Shown: piece by piece, positions 10,958 through 23,112 of the stretch | Numbering within the stretch: the first letter of the stretch is position 1 | Layout: the number at the start of each line of letters is the position of its first letter | NCBI GenBank assembly: GCA_039720395.1 | Contig: CM077824.1 | Location: 25,497,278 to 25,561,277 of the forward strand | Length of the DNA stretch: 64,000 nucleotides | Reading direction: 5' to 3' | Source: Liquidambar formosana | Lineage: Eukaryota; Streptophyta; Magnoliopsida; Saxifragales; Altingiaceae | Notes under the pieces: model-generated | The model's input: only the letters and a program-made list of their open reading frames with translations | Database searches by the model: none | Told to the model about the DNA's origin: nothing | Position numbers and translations under genes: made by a program

Positions 10958-11362
10958 GATAGATGGTGCACTATATTGTATTTCTGCAAAAGCTCCTTGG
11001 TTTCTTTCTGAAAGTGCTGACCATTGTCTGAAATAATCTCATGGGGTACCCCATATCTATAAATGATGTTGAGCTGTATAAACTGTGCTACCTTCTTGGC
11101 ATTCAGGGTCTTGAAAGATGCTGCCTCTACCTACTTAGTGAAGTAATCAATAGCTACCAAGATGTATTCATGCCCATTGGAGGCTTTCGGCTTAATCTGC
11201 CCAATTATATCTATTCCCCATACTGCAAAAGGCCAAGGCGACGACATGCTTGTCAAAGGCATGGAAGGCAAGTGTTGTCCATTAGCAAAGACCTGACATT
11301 TGTGACACTTCTTAACATGTGCATGGCAATCTCTCTCCATTGTGGACCAATAGTAGCCCAAC
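10958..11362 (-). pseudogene. Integrase, zinc-binding end and catalytic core (host Tat element)
   Basis: From 11362 downward: GYYW, then the Cys pair of the HHCC zinc motif (KKCHKCQ), then PWPFAVWGIDIIG, which carries the first catalytic Asp, and HEYILVAIDYFTK. TAG at 11133-11131 replaces the expected Trp after FTK. After the stop the frame continues with the IISDNG motif (second Asp). It is joined upstream to 13018-13200 across solo LTR B and downstream to 1238-653 across copia A. Confidence 0.85.
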
Positions 11363-13017
11363 TGTTAGAGTTATGCCCTAGAGCCAATCATAGAGATGAT
11401 TGTTTAGGGATAAAGGAACAATCATTTGATTTCATTTATGTATGTCACATTTATTATTGATTTAATAAAAGGGCTTATTCTATTATGTTTGTATGCATCA
11501 TTTATATTTACATAATATGTCCAAGGAGTTAGAGTTGAGAATATTGAATTACAAAGAGTTGTAATTATGAGACTGTAAATATATCTCTGTACTAAACTCC
11601 TAAATCATTCCTAGTTGAAGGTTCACTATGATGGACAATAATGAACCATAGGACTAGCACTTGTTAGGTTGACTCTATAGGAGGATAGCTGGTCTCAAGC
11701 TATTTGTGTGGAGACACTACAACCAACAGGTGGGTGCCTGTTAATAGAATAGGTACACTGAATGTGACCAAAGATTTGAGATAAACTGAATGGAGTTTTA
11801 ACCTGCCTGTCAATCAGTTTCTCAATGTTATAGTGGTACAAGTAATCCTTAGACCTAAGACACCATAGTTACCTTATGCATGTAGCTTTAGAAGTTTGAT
11901 AACACTAAGTGCAGATTCTATTCATGGGTCTGTAAAGGTGTTCATTGGCCCTATTACTATATGTATGAAGGCATATGAGTGATCGACAAGGAATCCATTA
12001 CTCTCAGGAAAAAGAGAGAGAATGTCTCATATATCATTCATAATATAACTCATTCAGTCCATGGCCATGGCAGTGTGAATATGGAAAGGAGTTTCCATAA
12101 GTTCATCATTGAGTTGATATTTATAAATGAGTATAAATTAATTGAACTAGGGACTTGACAGACTTCCATGTCCTATTAGTTCAATTGGAGACATTGTGTA
12201 AATGGAAGGATGCAATTGTAACCTATAAACTATAACAGAAGGGTTCTTTGATAGATACATATTCACTTCATTAAGGACGACACCATGAACCATATGCTAG
12301 GTGTTATTCATGGTTAGTAGAAGCCCTAATTGATATAAGTGAGTTATAATCAATTAGGGAATTGGAAGGAGTTCCAATTAGACCCTAAATGGAAAGAGTT
12401 CCATTGTGCACACCTCGTGCTATTCCTACTACTTGATGATGTGAACCCAATGGGTCACACACTGATCATGCAAGATGAGCTTTAAAGTCTATGAGAGAAA
12501 GGGTATGAGTGCATAAAGAATAGTTCTTTGAGGCCTATTTATATTTGATATAATTTATAGGGGTTATTGTGCAATTTAGAGAAATTGCATCACACCCTAA
12601 TAGGGTTTCCCCCTATGGCCGGCCCCCCTAGTGTGGACTATATAAGTCACACTTTATGATGTGTGACATCATCACAAGAAGAAACCCCAAGGTGCTGGCC
12701 GAAATTTTCCAGCCCCCTCTCTCTCTCTCCACTCTTCTCCTACACTAGCAACAACAAGGAAAAAAGGGAAAGGACTTGAAGCTCTAGCTAGGTGTGGATA
12801 CCGTTGGAGGCAGCACACTTGGGCTGCTCATTCACCGCTGTCCGGAATCAAAGCTTGGAGCAAAAAGGAGAAGACAAAATTCTGTAAGTGTTCTAACCCT
12901 CTTCATAGTTAGGGTTTGATTTTGTATATGCATAGTTAGATTCATGGGCTGTGGAATCAAAGGGAAAAATTTTTATATTCCGCACTTCTATTCTTCCCTC
13001 TTGTATGATTCCCAACA
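11363..13017 (+). mobile_element. Solo LTR B (copia D subfamily)
   Basis: 1655-bp LTR, TGTTAGAG...CCCAACA, with target duplication ccaac at 11358-11362 and 13018-13022. It resembles the LTRs of copia D more than those of A (TGTTAGAGTTATG start, TTGTATGATTCCC end). It has A5 where D has A19. No internal sequence is left, so it arose by LTR-LTR recombination of a full element. Confidence 0.92.
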
Positions 13018-14009
13018 CCAACCTCATGATTTTCTTGGCTAGCATATAACCATTCATGTGCGGTGCTCCAACTCCTTCATGGATTTCACTAACAAGACGT
13101 TCGGCTTCTTCCTCAATGACACACAACAGATGGACCCCATCGTATGACCTTCGGTATAGCTTTCCTCCACATAAAACATAGTGACTGGCTAGCCTTCTTA
13201 GTGTTCTCCTATCAACGTGGGATGCTCCTTCTGGATATTCCTTTTCCTCAATGAATTTCATGATGTCATGGTACCAAGGATGGCTATCTTTCACCTCTCT
13301 TTCTTGAATAGAGCAGCAATACACGGGTTTTTCTCTACATTCTATCACCAATGGTTTTACATTCCCACCATCCAGGATTTCCACCATAGAAGCTAGAGTT
13401 GCCAAAGCATCAGCGAACTGATTCTTATTTCTCGACAAGTAATTGAATTCTATTTCCACAAATTCCTTAGTCAAGGCTTCTAAGTAAGCATGATATGGTA
13501 GCAGCTTTTCATCACGAGTCTTCCATTCTCCATTTATCTGGCAGATAATCAGTGCTGAATCTCCGAAAACCTCTAACTCTTTGATCCCCAATTCCAGTGC
13601 AGCTTCTAATGCAAGGATGCATGCTTCATACTAAGCGATATTGTTGGTTGCTTCAAAACCTAACTTAACCGCCAAAGGTGTGAATGCTTCTTCAGGTGAG
13701 ACAAGTAGAACTCCTATTCCATATCCTCTCTTATTTGCAGCTCCATCGAAGTATACCTTCTAGACCTTCTTTCCGATTTCCAGGACATCCTCATCGGGGA
13801 ATTGATCATTGAATTGTTCTGACGACGCCACAGGGCAGCTAGCCAAGTAATCTGCAATGACACTTCCTTTCACTGACTTCTGTGTTACATACTTTATGTC
13901 GAATTCATTGAGAAGAATCGACCAACGAGCAGTTCTATAGGACAAAACCGGCCTTTCTATCAAGTACTTCAGTGGATCCATACGACTTATCAAGAAAACC
14001 TCATACGAC
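13018..14009 (-). pseudogene. Second (archaeal-type) RNase H and integrase zinc finger start (host Tat element)
   Basis: Read from 14009 downward, the segment first completes the RT-linked RNase H (YEVFLISRMDPLKYL...), then a connector, then a second RNase H with YFDGAAN (first catalytic Asp) and FGDSALI (third), then the integrase N-terminus with the zinc-motif His residues (SEIHEGVGAPHMNGYMLAKKI). Two nonsense codons are visible: TAG at 13762-13760 in the place of a Trp just before YFDG, and TAG at 13633-13631 exactly where the catalytic Glu of the second RNase H should be. A dual RNase H is the hallmark of plant Tat elements in the literature. The function would be removal of RNA from the RNA/DNA hybrid. 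Confidence 0.85.
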
Positions 14010-15675
14010 TGTTGGGAATCGAACAAGAGGGAAAAATCGAAGTGCGGAATATAAAAATTTTTCCTGCGATTCCCAATCCCATGAATCTAACTATGCATAA
14101 CACAAAATCAAACCCTAACTACAAAGAGGGTTAGAACACTTACAGAATTTTTGTCTTCTCCTTTTTGCTCCAAGCTTTGATTCCGGACAGCGGTGAATGA
14201 GCAGCCCAAGTGTGCTGCCTCCAATGGTATCCACACCTAGCTAGAGCTTCAAGTCCTTTCTTTCTTCTTCCTTGTTGTTGCTAGAGGTGGAGAAGAGAGA
14301 GAGAGAGAGAAGAGAGCCTCCAAGGGGCTGGACGGCTAGGGTTTTTTGTGCAAGCCTTTTTTTTTTTTGCCATGTCACACATAAGTGTGACTTATATAGG
14401 CAGCCCACTAAAGGGGGCTGGCCATGGGGAAGAAACCCTAATAGGGTTATGTGTAATTACTCTTAATTGCACATTAACCCCTATTATTTGTATCAAATAC
14501 AAATAGGCCCATAAAGAACTATTCTTTATTCACTAAAACCCTTTCTCTCATAGACTTTAAAGCCCTTCTTGCATGATCAGTGTGTGACCCATTGGGTTCA
14601 CATCATCAAGTAGTAGGAATAGCACGAGGTGTGCACAATGGAACGCTTTCCATTTAGGGTCTAATTGGAACTCCTTCCAATTCCCTAATTGATTATAACT
14701 CACTTATATCAATTAGGGCTTCTACTAACCATGAGTAACACCTAGCATATGGCTCATGGTGTGGTCCTTAATGAGGTGAATAGTCATTTACAAAGAACCC
14801 TTCTGTTATAGTTTATAGGTTACAATTGCATCCTTCCTTCAACACAATGTCTCCAATTGAACTAATAGGACATGGAAGTCTGTCAAGTCCCTAGTTCAAT
14901 TACTTTATACTCATTCATAGATATCAACTCATTGATGAACTCATGAAACTCTTTTCATATTCATCCTACCATGGCCATGGATTTAATGAGTTATATTATG
15001 AATGCTATATGAGACATTCTCTCTCTTTTTCCTGAGAGTGATGGATCCCTTGTTGATCACTCACATGCCTTCATACACATAGCAGTAGGGCCAATGAACA
15101 CCTTTGCAGACCCCTGAATAAGATCTGCACTTAGTGTTATCAAACTTCTAAAGCTACATGCATAAGGCAACTATGGTGTCTCAGGTCTAAGGATTACTTG
15201 TACTACTATAACAATGAGAAACTGATTGACAGGCAGGATAAAACTCCATTCAGTTTATCTCATATCTTTGGTCACATTCAGTGTACCTATTCTTATAATA
15301 GGCACCCACTTGTTGGTTGTAGTGTCTCCACACAAATAGCTTGAGACTAGCTATCCTCCTATAGAGTCAACCTAACAAGTGCTAGTCCTATGGTTCATTA
15401 CTGTCCATCATAGTGAACCTTCAACTAGGAATGCTTAAGGAGTTTAGTACAGAGATATATCTATAGTCTCAAAATTACAACTCTTTGTAATTCCATATTC
15501 TCAACTCTAACTCCATGGACATATTATGTAAATATAAATGATGCATATAAACATAATAGAATAAGCCCTTTTATTAAATCAATAATAAATGTGACATACA
15601 TAAATGAAATCAAATGATTGTTCCTAATCCCTAAACAATCATCTCCATGATTGGCTCTAGGGCATAATCCTAACA
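14010..15675 (-). mobile_element. Solo LTR C (copia A/G subfamily, reversed)
   Basis: 1666-bp LTR in reverse (TGTTGGGAATCG...CCTAACA) with target duplication acgac at 14005-14009 and 15676-15680. A T-run near 14357-14370 replaces a short sequence present in the other copies. It splits the RNase H frame exactly at the duplication. Confidence 0.92.
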
Positions 15676-17080
15676 ACGACATCATGTAGTGATGGAGTTT
15701 CTGAGTTGCCCACACCAAAGCCACACAAGCCTTCTCTATGGCATTGTATTTCACCTCATAGTCTGTCATCTTCTTGCTTAGGTAATAAATGGCATTCTCC
15801 TTTTTCGACCCCTCGAGGTACTGAGCTAGCATAGCTCCTATCGTGGTTTCAGTGACCGTCAAATATAACAATAACGGCTCACCTTGCCGCGGAGGAACTA
15901 GAATTGGCGGATTACTCAAATACCTTTTAATAGTCTCAAAAGCTTCTTGACATTCTTCGTTCCATACCTTCGGCACACCTTTCTTAAGCAACTTAAAAAT
16001 CGGCTCGCACACTATGGTTAAGTTAGCAATGAACCTGCTTATATACTGAATTCTCCCCAAAAACCCTCGAATCTGCTTTTCTGTGCTAGGCGGCTCCATT
16101 TCTACAATAGCCTTGATTTTCCCTGGATCAACCTCGATTCCCCTCTGAGTAATCATGAACCCTAATAACTTGCCCGCAGTGACACCAAAGGCGCACTTCT
16201 GAGGATTCAATCGTAGGTTATACTTTTTTGCCCGCTCTAGGAACCTTTCCAGTGCCATGAAGTGTCCTTCTCGATCCACGGACTTCACGATCATGTCGTC
16301 CACATATACTTCCACCTCCTTATGGATCATGTCATGCAACAATGTTGTAGCAGCTCTCTGATAGGTAGCCCCGGCATTTCTCAAACCAAATGGCATCACT
16401 TTGTAGCAATACGTTCCCCACTGTGTGATAAAAGCTGTTTCTCCATATCTTGCGGCGCCATCTTTATCTGATTGTATCCAGAAAACCCATCCATAAAAGA
16501 GAGAAGCGCATGTCCTACAGTACTATCTACCAACACATCAATGTGGGGCAAAGGAAAATCATCCTTAGGGCTTGCTGCATTAAGATCTCGAAAATCCACA
16601 CACATCCTTACTTTTCCATCCTTTTTAGGCACAGGCACTATATTGGATAACCATTCCGAATACTCCACCACCTGTAGGAATCCTGCGTCCAGTTGCTTGG
16701 TTACTTCTTCCTTTACCTTCAATGCCCATTCAGGTTTTAACCTTCTCAATTTTTGCTTTACCGGCTTTTTAAGGGGATTGGTGGGGATAAAATGCTGCAC
16801 AATGTCAGGATCTATGCCAGGCATGTCTTCATAGGACCATGCAAAGGCTGTTATGTTGGCCTTTAAGAGGGCTATCAGCTTTTCTTTTTCAAGTGGTGAG
16901 AGGGTTATCCCAATTTTAATTATCTTTGGCAATTCATTTGTCCCTAAATTGATTGATTCCAATTCATCCATGTTAGGTTCGGTGACACCCCTTTTCCTTC
17001 GCTCGACGAGCTCCGGGGGGACGTCATTCCTAGGATCTATATCCATGCCATAAATATCCATAGAAGAGAGAAAAGAAACA
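15676..17080 (-). pseudogene. Reverse transcriptase and first RNase H (host Tat element)
   Basis: From 17080 downward: a start region (MDIYGMDIDPRNDVPPEL), the RT fingers (VKEEVTKQLDAGFL, VPKKDGKVRMCVDFRDLN), the first catalytic Asp in SFMDGFSGYNQI, then the palm with YVDDMIVKS (16306-16292), the thumb, and an RNase H-like domain (LLLYLTVTETTIGAMLAQ ... ALVWATQKLHHYM). A one-base loss in a short run at about 16438-16440 shifts the frame between DGFSGYNQI and MPFGLRNAG. The usual first Asp of RNase H is not evident in LYLTVTET, as reported for the degenerate RNase H of Tat elements. The domain is cut by solo LTR C and resumes at 14009. Confidence 0.9.
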
Positions 17081-17260
17081 CTGCAAGCAAACAATGTATA
17101 AAAGAAACACACTTCATTAAAGGAACTAACAAAAAGACACAAACTTGAAAAGGAAATAAAATTTGGTGCCATAACTATGAAACGACTCCTAACTCCACAA
17201 AGTGGGATAGGCGGACACACTTTATTGAAAGCAGGAAAGACTCTAACTAAGGAACCTACA
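17081..17260 (-). other. Candidate intron between protease/linker and RT
   Basis: On the minus strand a GTAGGT donor-like word (about 17259-17254) is followed by a T-rich tract and a strong acceptor (TTTGCTTGCAG ending at 17081). RT coding starts about 25 nt later. The frame is closed in between. Pea Ogre and related Tat elements are known to carry an intron at this place. Only sequence resemblance supports it here. Confidence 0.45.
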
Positions 17261-17572
17261 AGCTACTATCGGGTAGGTCATGATCTTCCTCTTCAAGTAT
17301 CTCTGCAATGGCTCCATCTTCTAGGTACTAATTACGAAGTGGCATGGTTGCATGGTGAATTGACAAATCTTGACAATCTTCTGTTGCTGACTCCCCCAAA
17401 GTAAGAACCACATCTTGGAACATGGTGACCATAGCCTCGGTATCCACATGCTCTACCCAGTCTTCTTTCTTCTTTCCCATAGAATTATACCAACTTGTCA
17501 AGCTCTGAGAATTCGGCCCCTCTGTAAAGTACTTGTCACAAAAATCTCTATCTGCTAAAGCTGGATCAGAAC
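17261..17572 (-). pseudogene. Protease-RT linker, distal part with duplicated motif
   Basis: From 17572 down: FCDKYFTEGPN, then KKKEDWVEHVDTEAMVTMF, then a TAG at 17330-17328, then YLEDGAIAEILEEEDHDLPD. The DWVEH-EAMVT block repeats one found about 90 residues earlier in the same polyprotein (27730-27645). No enzymatic function is recognised. Acidic linkers between protease and RT are usual in Tat polyproteins. Confidence 0.7.
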
Positions 17573-19240
17573 TGTTAGAGTTATGCCCTAGAGCCAATCA
17601 TAGAGATGATTGTTTAGGGATAAAGGAACAATCATTTGATTTCATTTATTTATGTCACATTTATTATTGATTTAATAAAAGGGCTTATTCTATTATGTTT
17701 GTATGCATCATTTATATTTACATAATATGTCCAAGGAGTTAGAGTTGAGAATATTGAATTACAAAGAGTTGTAATTATGAGACTATAAATATATCTCTGT
17801 ACTAAACTCCTAAATCATTCCTAGTTGAAGGTTCACTATGATGGACAGTGATGAACCATAGGACTAGCACTTGTTAGGTTGACTCTATAGGAGGATAGCT
17901 GGTCTCAAGCTATTTGTGTGGAGACACTACAACCAACAGGTGGGTGCCTGTTAATAGAATAGGTACACTGAATGTGACCAAAGATTTGAGATAAACTGAA
18001 TGGAGTTTTAACCTGCCTGTCAATCAGTTTCTCAATGTTATAGTGGTACAAGTAATCCTTAGACCTGAGACACCATAGTTACCTTATGCATGTAGCTTTA
18101 GAAGTTTGATAACACTAAGTGCAGATTCTATTCATGGGTCTGTAAAGGTGTTCATTGGCCCTATTGCTATGTGTATGAAGGCATGTGAGTGATCAACAAG
18201 GAATCCATTACTCTCAGGAAAAAGAGAGAGAATGTCTCATATAGCATTCATAATATAACTCATTCAGTCCATGGCCATGGCAGTGTGAATATGGAAAGGA
18301 GTTTCCATAAGTTCATCATTGAGTTGATATTTATGAATGAGTATAAAGTAATTGAACTAGGGACTTGACAGACTTCCATGTCCTATTAGTTCAATTGGAG
18401 ACATTGTGTAAATGGAAGGATGCAATTGTAACCTATAAACTATAACAGAAGGGTTCTTTGATAGATACATATTTACTTCATTAAGGACGACACCATGAAC
18501 CATATGCTAGGTGTTATTCATGGTTAGTAGAAGCCCTAATTGATATAAGTGAGTTATAATCAATTAGGGAATTGGAAGGAGTTCCAATTAGACCCTAAAT
18601 GGAAAGAGTTCCATTGTGCACACCTCGTGCTATTCCTACTACTTGATGATGTGAACCCAATGGGTCACACACTGATCATGCAAGATGAGCTTTAAAGTCT
18701 ATGAGAGAAAGGGTATGAGTGCATAAAGAATAGTTCTTTGAGGCCTATTTATATTTGATATAATTTATAGGGGTTATTGTGCAATTTAGAGAAATTGCAT
18801 CACACCCTAATAGGGTTTCCCCCTAGGGCCGGCCCCCTTAGTGTGGACTATATAAGCCACACTATGATGTGTGACATCATCACAAGTTGAAATCCCAAGG
18901 GGCTGTCCAGATTTTCCAGCCTCCCTCTCTCTCTCTCCTCTCTTCTCCTTCACTAGCAACAACAAGGGAAAAGAAGGAAAAGACTTGAAGCTCTAGCTAG
19001 GTGTGGATACCGTTGGAGGCAGCACACTTGGGCTGCTCATTCACCGCTGTCCGGAATCAAAGCTTGGAGCAAAAAAAAAAAAAAAAAAAGGAGAAGACAA
19101 AAATTCTGTAAGTGTTCTAACCCTCTTCATAGTTAGGGTTTGATTTTGTATATGCATAGTTAGATTCATGGGCTGTGGAATCAAAGGGAAAATTTTTATA
19201 TTCCGCACTTCTATTTTTCCCTCTTGTATGATTCCCAACA
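17573..19240 (+). repeat. 5' LTR of copia D
   Basis: TGTTAGAG...CCCAACA, 1668 bp, TATA box at 18849-18856, CT-rich tract near 18922-18945, and an A19 run at 19071-19089 in U5 that is only A5 in solo LTR B. Confidence 0.93.
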
Positions 19241-19241
19241 G

Positions 19242-19257
19242 TGGTATCAGAGCCATG
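19242..19257 (+). other. Primer binding site of copia D
   Basis: TGGTATCAGAGCCATG, one base after the LTR; initiator tRNA-Met type. Confidence 0.92.
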
Positions 19258-22200
19258 GCTATGCATAATACAAAATACATATGGGCTGGAATTTATGGTG
19301 TAGTTGAATGATTCAAAAATCTGGAGAATTTTTACTGCAGAATTGTTCTTCTCTCTGGCCGAACCTAGGGTTTGGAACCCTAGGTCTATTCTTCTTCTAC
19401 TCCTCTTCTAAATCATGGTTAAGGGTAACCATTGATGCAAAGGTTGTATAGGGTTTGAATTGGAAGAAGAAGAAAAAGGAAAACTGGGTTTTCTGAAGAG
19501 GGTCGAATCTGGGTTTTAGAACCCAGAGGTTCTTGCAATTAAATTCAATCAAAGCTTCTGTATTTTTGATGCAAATCCATTGTAGGATCATTATATATCA
19601 TGTGTATATGATTTTCTTTAAGTTTCAAAAAGGTTTTGATGGAAAAAGATTCAAAAAGTTTGAAAATTTTTCATGAAGAGCATAGCAGATTTTCTCTGCA
19701 GAAAAGTCATCAATGGAGTTTTGATTAGAACTTGAGTTAGGGAACTCCAAATTGCATGAAACCAATTGCATTAGTTTCCTAAGACATGTAGGATACTGGG
19801 AAAATTCGTTTGGTAGCCTAATTCATTCATCTTGCTGGGTTTTAAATCAATTTCTGACCATGGACAGTATGCTGTCAAATTCTGGGCAGCATACTGTTGT
19901 TTTAATTGTTTAGAACAATTGGTGATGATTCGATCATCCAAACCTCTTCTAGAAGCTTAGTATTTCATGTAGGGACATGATACAAAAGCTGGTTTCAATG
20001 GAGGAGTCGAATTGATAAGGTTTTAGAAGCTATTGTGACCTTCAAGGTCTGCAACAATGGCTCCAGCAATGGGTTTTGGAAACCCTGATTGTTTTTGATG
20101 ATGGCAGCCACTTCCACCACTCCTCACGTGTCCAGAGGCTTGTCCCACACCCCTAGGATGTTCTCCCATGGCTGCCCATGGCCTCCCACAGTCGTTGGTG
20201 GCCATGGCAGCCTAGCCAAGCTCAGGCAGCCGTCTTGGTAGTGACGGCTGCATAGAGTTAAGGATGAAACCCTAATTTTGAGTTAATGATGAAACCCTAA
20301 TTTCATTATGGCATTAATTAAAACCCTAATTGGAATATTAATTACCTTTATTAAGAGTTAATGATTGGTCATTAAATGACCAATCATGGTTATTAATTGT
20401 TAGGGCATAATTAATACCATAAATGATGTCTAGGGTTAGGGTTTTGGAAACCCTAATTAGTGTAATTAATTAAGGGTAATTAATACCCTATTTGGCATTA
20501 ATTAAACCCTAATCCTTTTTTATTAAATACCATATGAACCTAGGGTTTTAATGATTGGACATTAAATGACCAATCATAAGGAATTTAATGATTAGGGCTT
20601 GCATTTAGGGTTTAGGGTTATGCGTTTAGGGTTTAGGGTTTTAGGAAACCCTAATACACTAATTCATCATTTAAATGATTTTATTTAATTCCCATGTTAA
20701 TTATTTAATTAATATTGATTAATTTTATAATGTTTTAAATGGTTTAAAATACAATTGGGGATTAAATTAAAATCTGGAAATTCTTAATTAAATGAAATTG
20801 ATTTGTTTAATTAAGGAAACCCTAATATTGGATATTAGAGTTATTTTAGGAAACTTTATATGTTTAAATTAATTTGATTAATTGAAACTAAAATGTCTTA
20901 AATGTTAAGACTTTATTTAATTCTGAATATTTTTGTTAATACCTAATAAGATTAGGGTGCATTAATGAGATTAATGTAAATCATTCAAGAGAATTACCAT
21001 AATGCCCATATGTTTTAATGCTTACAGTTTTTCTTTACATTATGCAATGAGATTGTATGTATGTGTTTGGATGATGATTATGGACTATACCCTTTAAACC
21101 AATTGTGATTGGCCGTCTTATGAATGGGATGTTATTATTTACAAGAGTTGTAATTTTATAAAGGTGATGTAATTTATTTGGGGCTTGCATGCCACCTTCC
21201 CTCTCCCTCTCTCTCTATCATTCTCTTATGTACCCCACATTCCCCTTATGTATCCCTTTCTTTAAATTATGTAAATGTTATGTAATCGAGAGCGCACTAA
21301 GGAGCATGGTGGACCCAAAGGATCATGATGGAGCCCAACAAGCCAATGGTGGAGACCATCAAGCCAAGGGAGCAGATTGAAGGACTTGAAAGCTTAGAGA
21401 AGTGTTTCAAGACAGCATGCATGTTTCGAATGTGTTATTTTACGATCACCTACACCCACCTTAGACCTTGGATTCAATCTATTGGCTTGGATTGAATCCT
21501 CTCAAAGTCCATAATCATCATAGTGGGAGCTTTTAATGAGATTAATAGTGATAGCTCCAAATCCATAGATCGTTATATGTCTCCTTTTAGGGACTAATAT
21601 CGATAAGTGGATTATTATTATTTTATGCTGTTCAATTTTTATTTATATGCATGAGATGTATGTTAATTTGATGAGACCCTTAAAAACCCCTCTCTTTTAA
21701 TATTAAGTTGGAAATGGAGAATACATTAGGGAATGGATTCTTCATTGCCTTCCATCATTATAGGATCATCTAACGTCCCTTAATGTGGGTACCTGGCTGC
21801 AGACATGTAGGAGCTACCCATATTAAAGACATTACTTGAAACTATCACATATGTAGATATCATGGGGTGCCTAAGCTGGTATATACCAAGAAACTAACAT
21901 GTGAGGTATATATTTGGTGAAACATACCTGTGTGAATGATGGGCTTAACTTAACTAGGGAAGTATTCCAAGAAACTAACATGTGAGGAGTATGTACCCTA
22001 GAGGCAAAACGATTGGAATTTGCTTATGAAGCAATAGACAAAGAGTTGTCTTCTTACTGTGGGTTAGAAGTCAAGAAACTAACATGTGAGGCTTCTAGGT
22101 CACAGTGGGACCCCAATCCCCATTAGGAATGAGATTCCCGAATTCCATTAGAGGGTGTATGGAATTTGATAAAATAGTGGGAGGTACCATATGATTAAAG

Positions 22201-22269
22201 ACCCGATCATTATGGATTAAAAATGAAATCTGATTTTCTGTTTTAATTTTCTGTATGTAGATCACCGTA
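19258..22269 (+). other. Long leader of copia D
   Basis: About 3 kb without a credible gene. Same parts as in copia A: palindromes at 20361-20387 and 20551-20577, telomere-like words near 20605-20645, a CT-rich short ORF (21189-21380) with one fewer copy of the 21-bp repeat than A and G, and the three 19-nt motifs at 21888-21906, 21969-21987 and 22073-22091. Confidence 0.75.
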
Positions 22270-23112
22270 ATGGCTCACCGCAACCCGTTATCCAACATTT
22301 TGGAAACCAACCGTTTAACTGGACCTAATTATCTTGATTGGTTAAGGAATTTAAAAATCGTTTTGAATTCTGAAAATATTACCTATGCACTTCAAAGTCC
22401 ACTTCCCAATGCTCCTACTGAGGCTGCAACTCGGCAAGAGAAAGACGCTTATCAGAAGCGCATGGATGATGATCTTATGACGAGATGCTATATGATGGTG
22501 TCTCTAAGTCCTGAGCTTAAGAAGCAATACGAGTCCATGGGAAGTGCACCCGAGATATTTATCCACATACAAGAGTTGTATGGCAAAGAGTTCTTGCTTG
22601 AATGTGATGAATGGGTTGAAGTTCCTGCTTCCAATTCTATACTCAAGCCTAAAGGCAAGGGAATAAGAAAGGGTAAGAGTACCCAAAGGAAGAGGAAAGG
22701 TAAAGGGATCTGTTTTTACTGCGGCAAAGATGGGCATTGGAAACGTAACTGCCAAGAGTATCTAGATACTCTGAAGAACCAACCTTCGAAAGGTATGGAT
22801 TATGCTCTTATACTTGAGACTAACATGAGTGTTAGCTCTGCTTCCACTTGGGTACTAGATTCTGGTGCGAGTTCTCATATTTGTAATTCCATGCAGGACC
22901 TAGTGGGAAGCAGAAGGCTGAGTAAAGGAGAAGTAACCCTACGAGTGGGAAATGGAGCAAACGTTGCTGCATTAGCCGTGGGGACTTGCTGCTTGACTTT
23001 GCCTAGTGGGAGTAGTTTAGAATTATCAGGCTGTCTTTATAATCCAGAAGTTATAAGAAACATTATTTCTATTTCAGTATTATCTAAACAAGGATTTAGG
23101 TTTGTTTTTTAG
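22270..23112 (+). CDS. Copia D gag and protease
   Basis: 280 residues starting at ATG 22270 (MAHRNPLSNILETNRLTGPN). Residues about 10-120 form the copia gag core (YLDWLRNLKIVL; IQELYGKE). A basic stretch precedes one CCHC zinc knuckle (CFYCGKDGHWKRNC, about 155-168), which binds RNA in the particle. The protease active site is WVLDSGASSHIC (about 197-208). TAG at 23110-23112 ends the frame. The next codons continue in the same frame into integrase, so one polyprotein was split by a stop. The context TAGGAG is not a known leaky-stop context, so I read it as a mutation. Copia H has a closely related gag (61481-60933). Confidence 0.93.
   Translation: MAHRNPLSNILETNRLTGPNYLDWLRNLKIVLNSENITYALQSPLPNAPTEAATRQEKDAYQKRMDDDLMTRCYMMVSLSPELKKQYESMGSAPEIFIHIQELYGKEFLLECDEWVEVPASNSILKPKGKGIRKGKSTQRKRKGKGICFYCGKDGHWKRNCQEYLDTLKNQPSKGMDYALILETNMSVSSASTWVLDSGASSHICNSMQDLVGSRRLSKGEVTLRVGNGANVAALAVGTCCLTLPSGSSLELSGCLYNPEVIRNIISISVLSKQGFRFVF

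Noticed and set aside
12893..13017. C-terminal extension of the RNase H/integrase frame
   Set aside because: The reading frame simply runs on into solo LTR B; the true host sequence ends at the target duplication 13018.
15524..15675. Extension of the RT/RNase H frame
   Set aside because: Read-through into solo LTR C; not part of the host protein.
16396..17220. Hydrophobic N-terminal stretch before RT as a signal peptide or membrane segment (about 17180-17080)
   Set aside because: It is the translation of the T-rich tract of the candidate intron; RT-specific sequence starts only after it.
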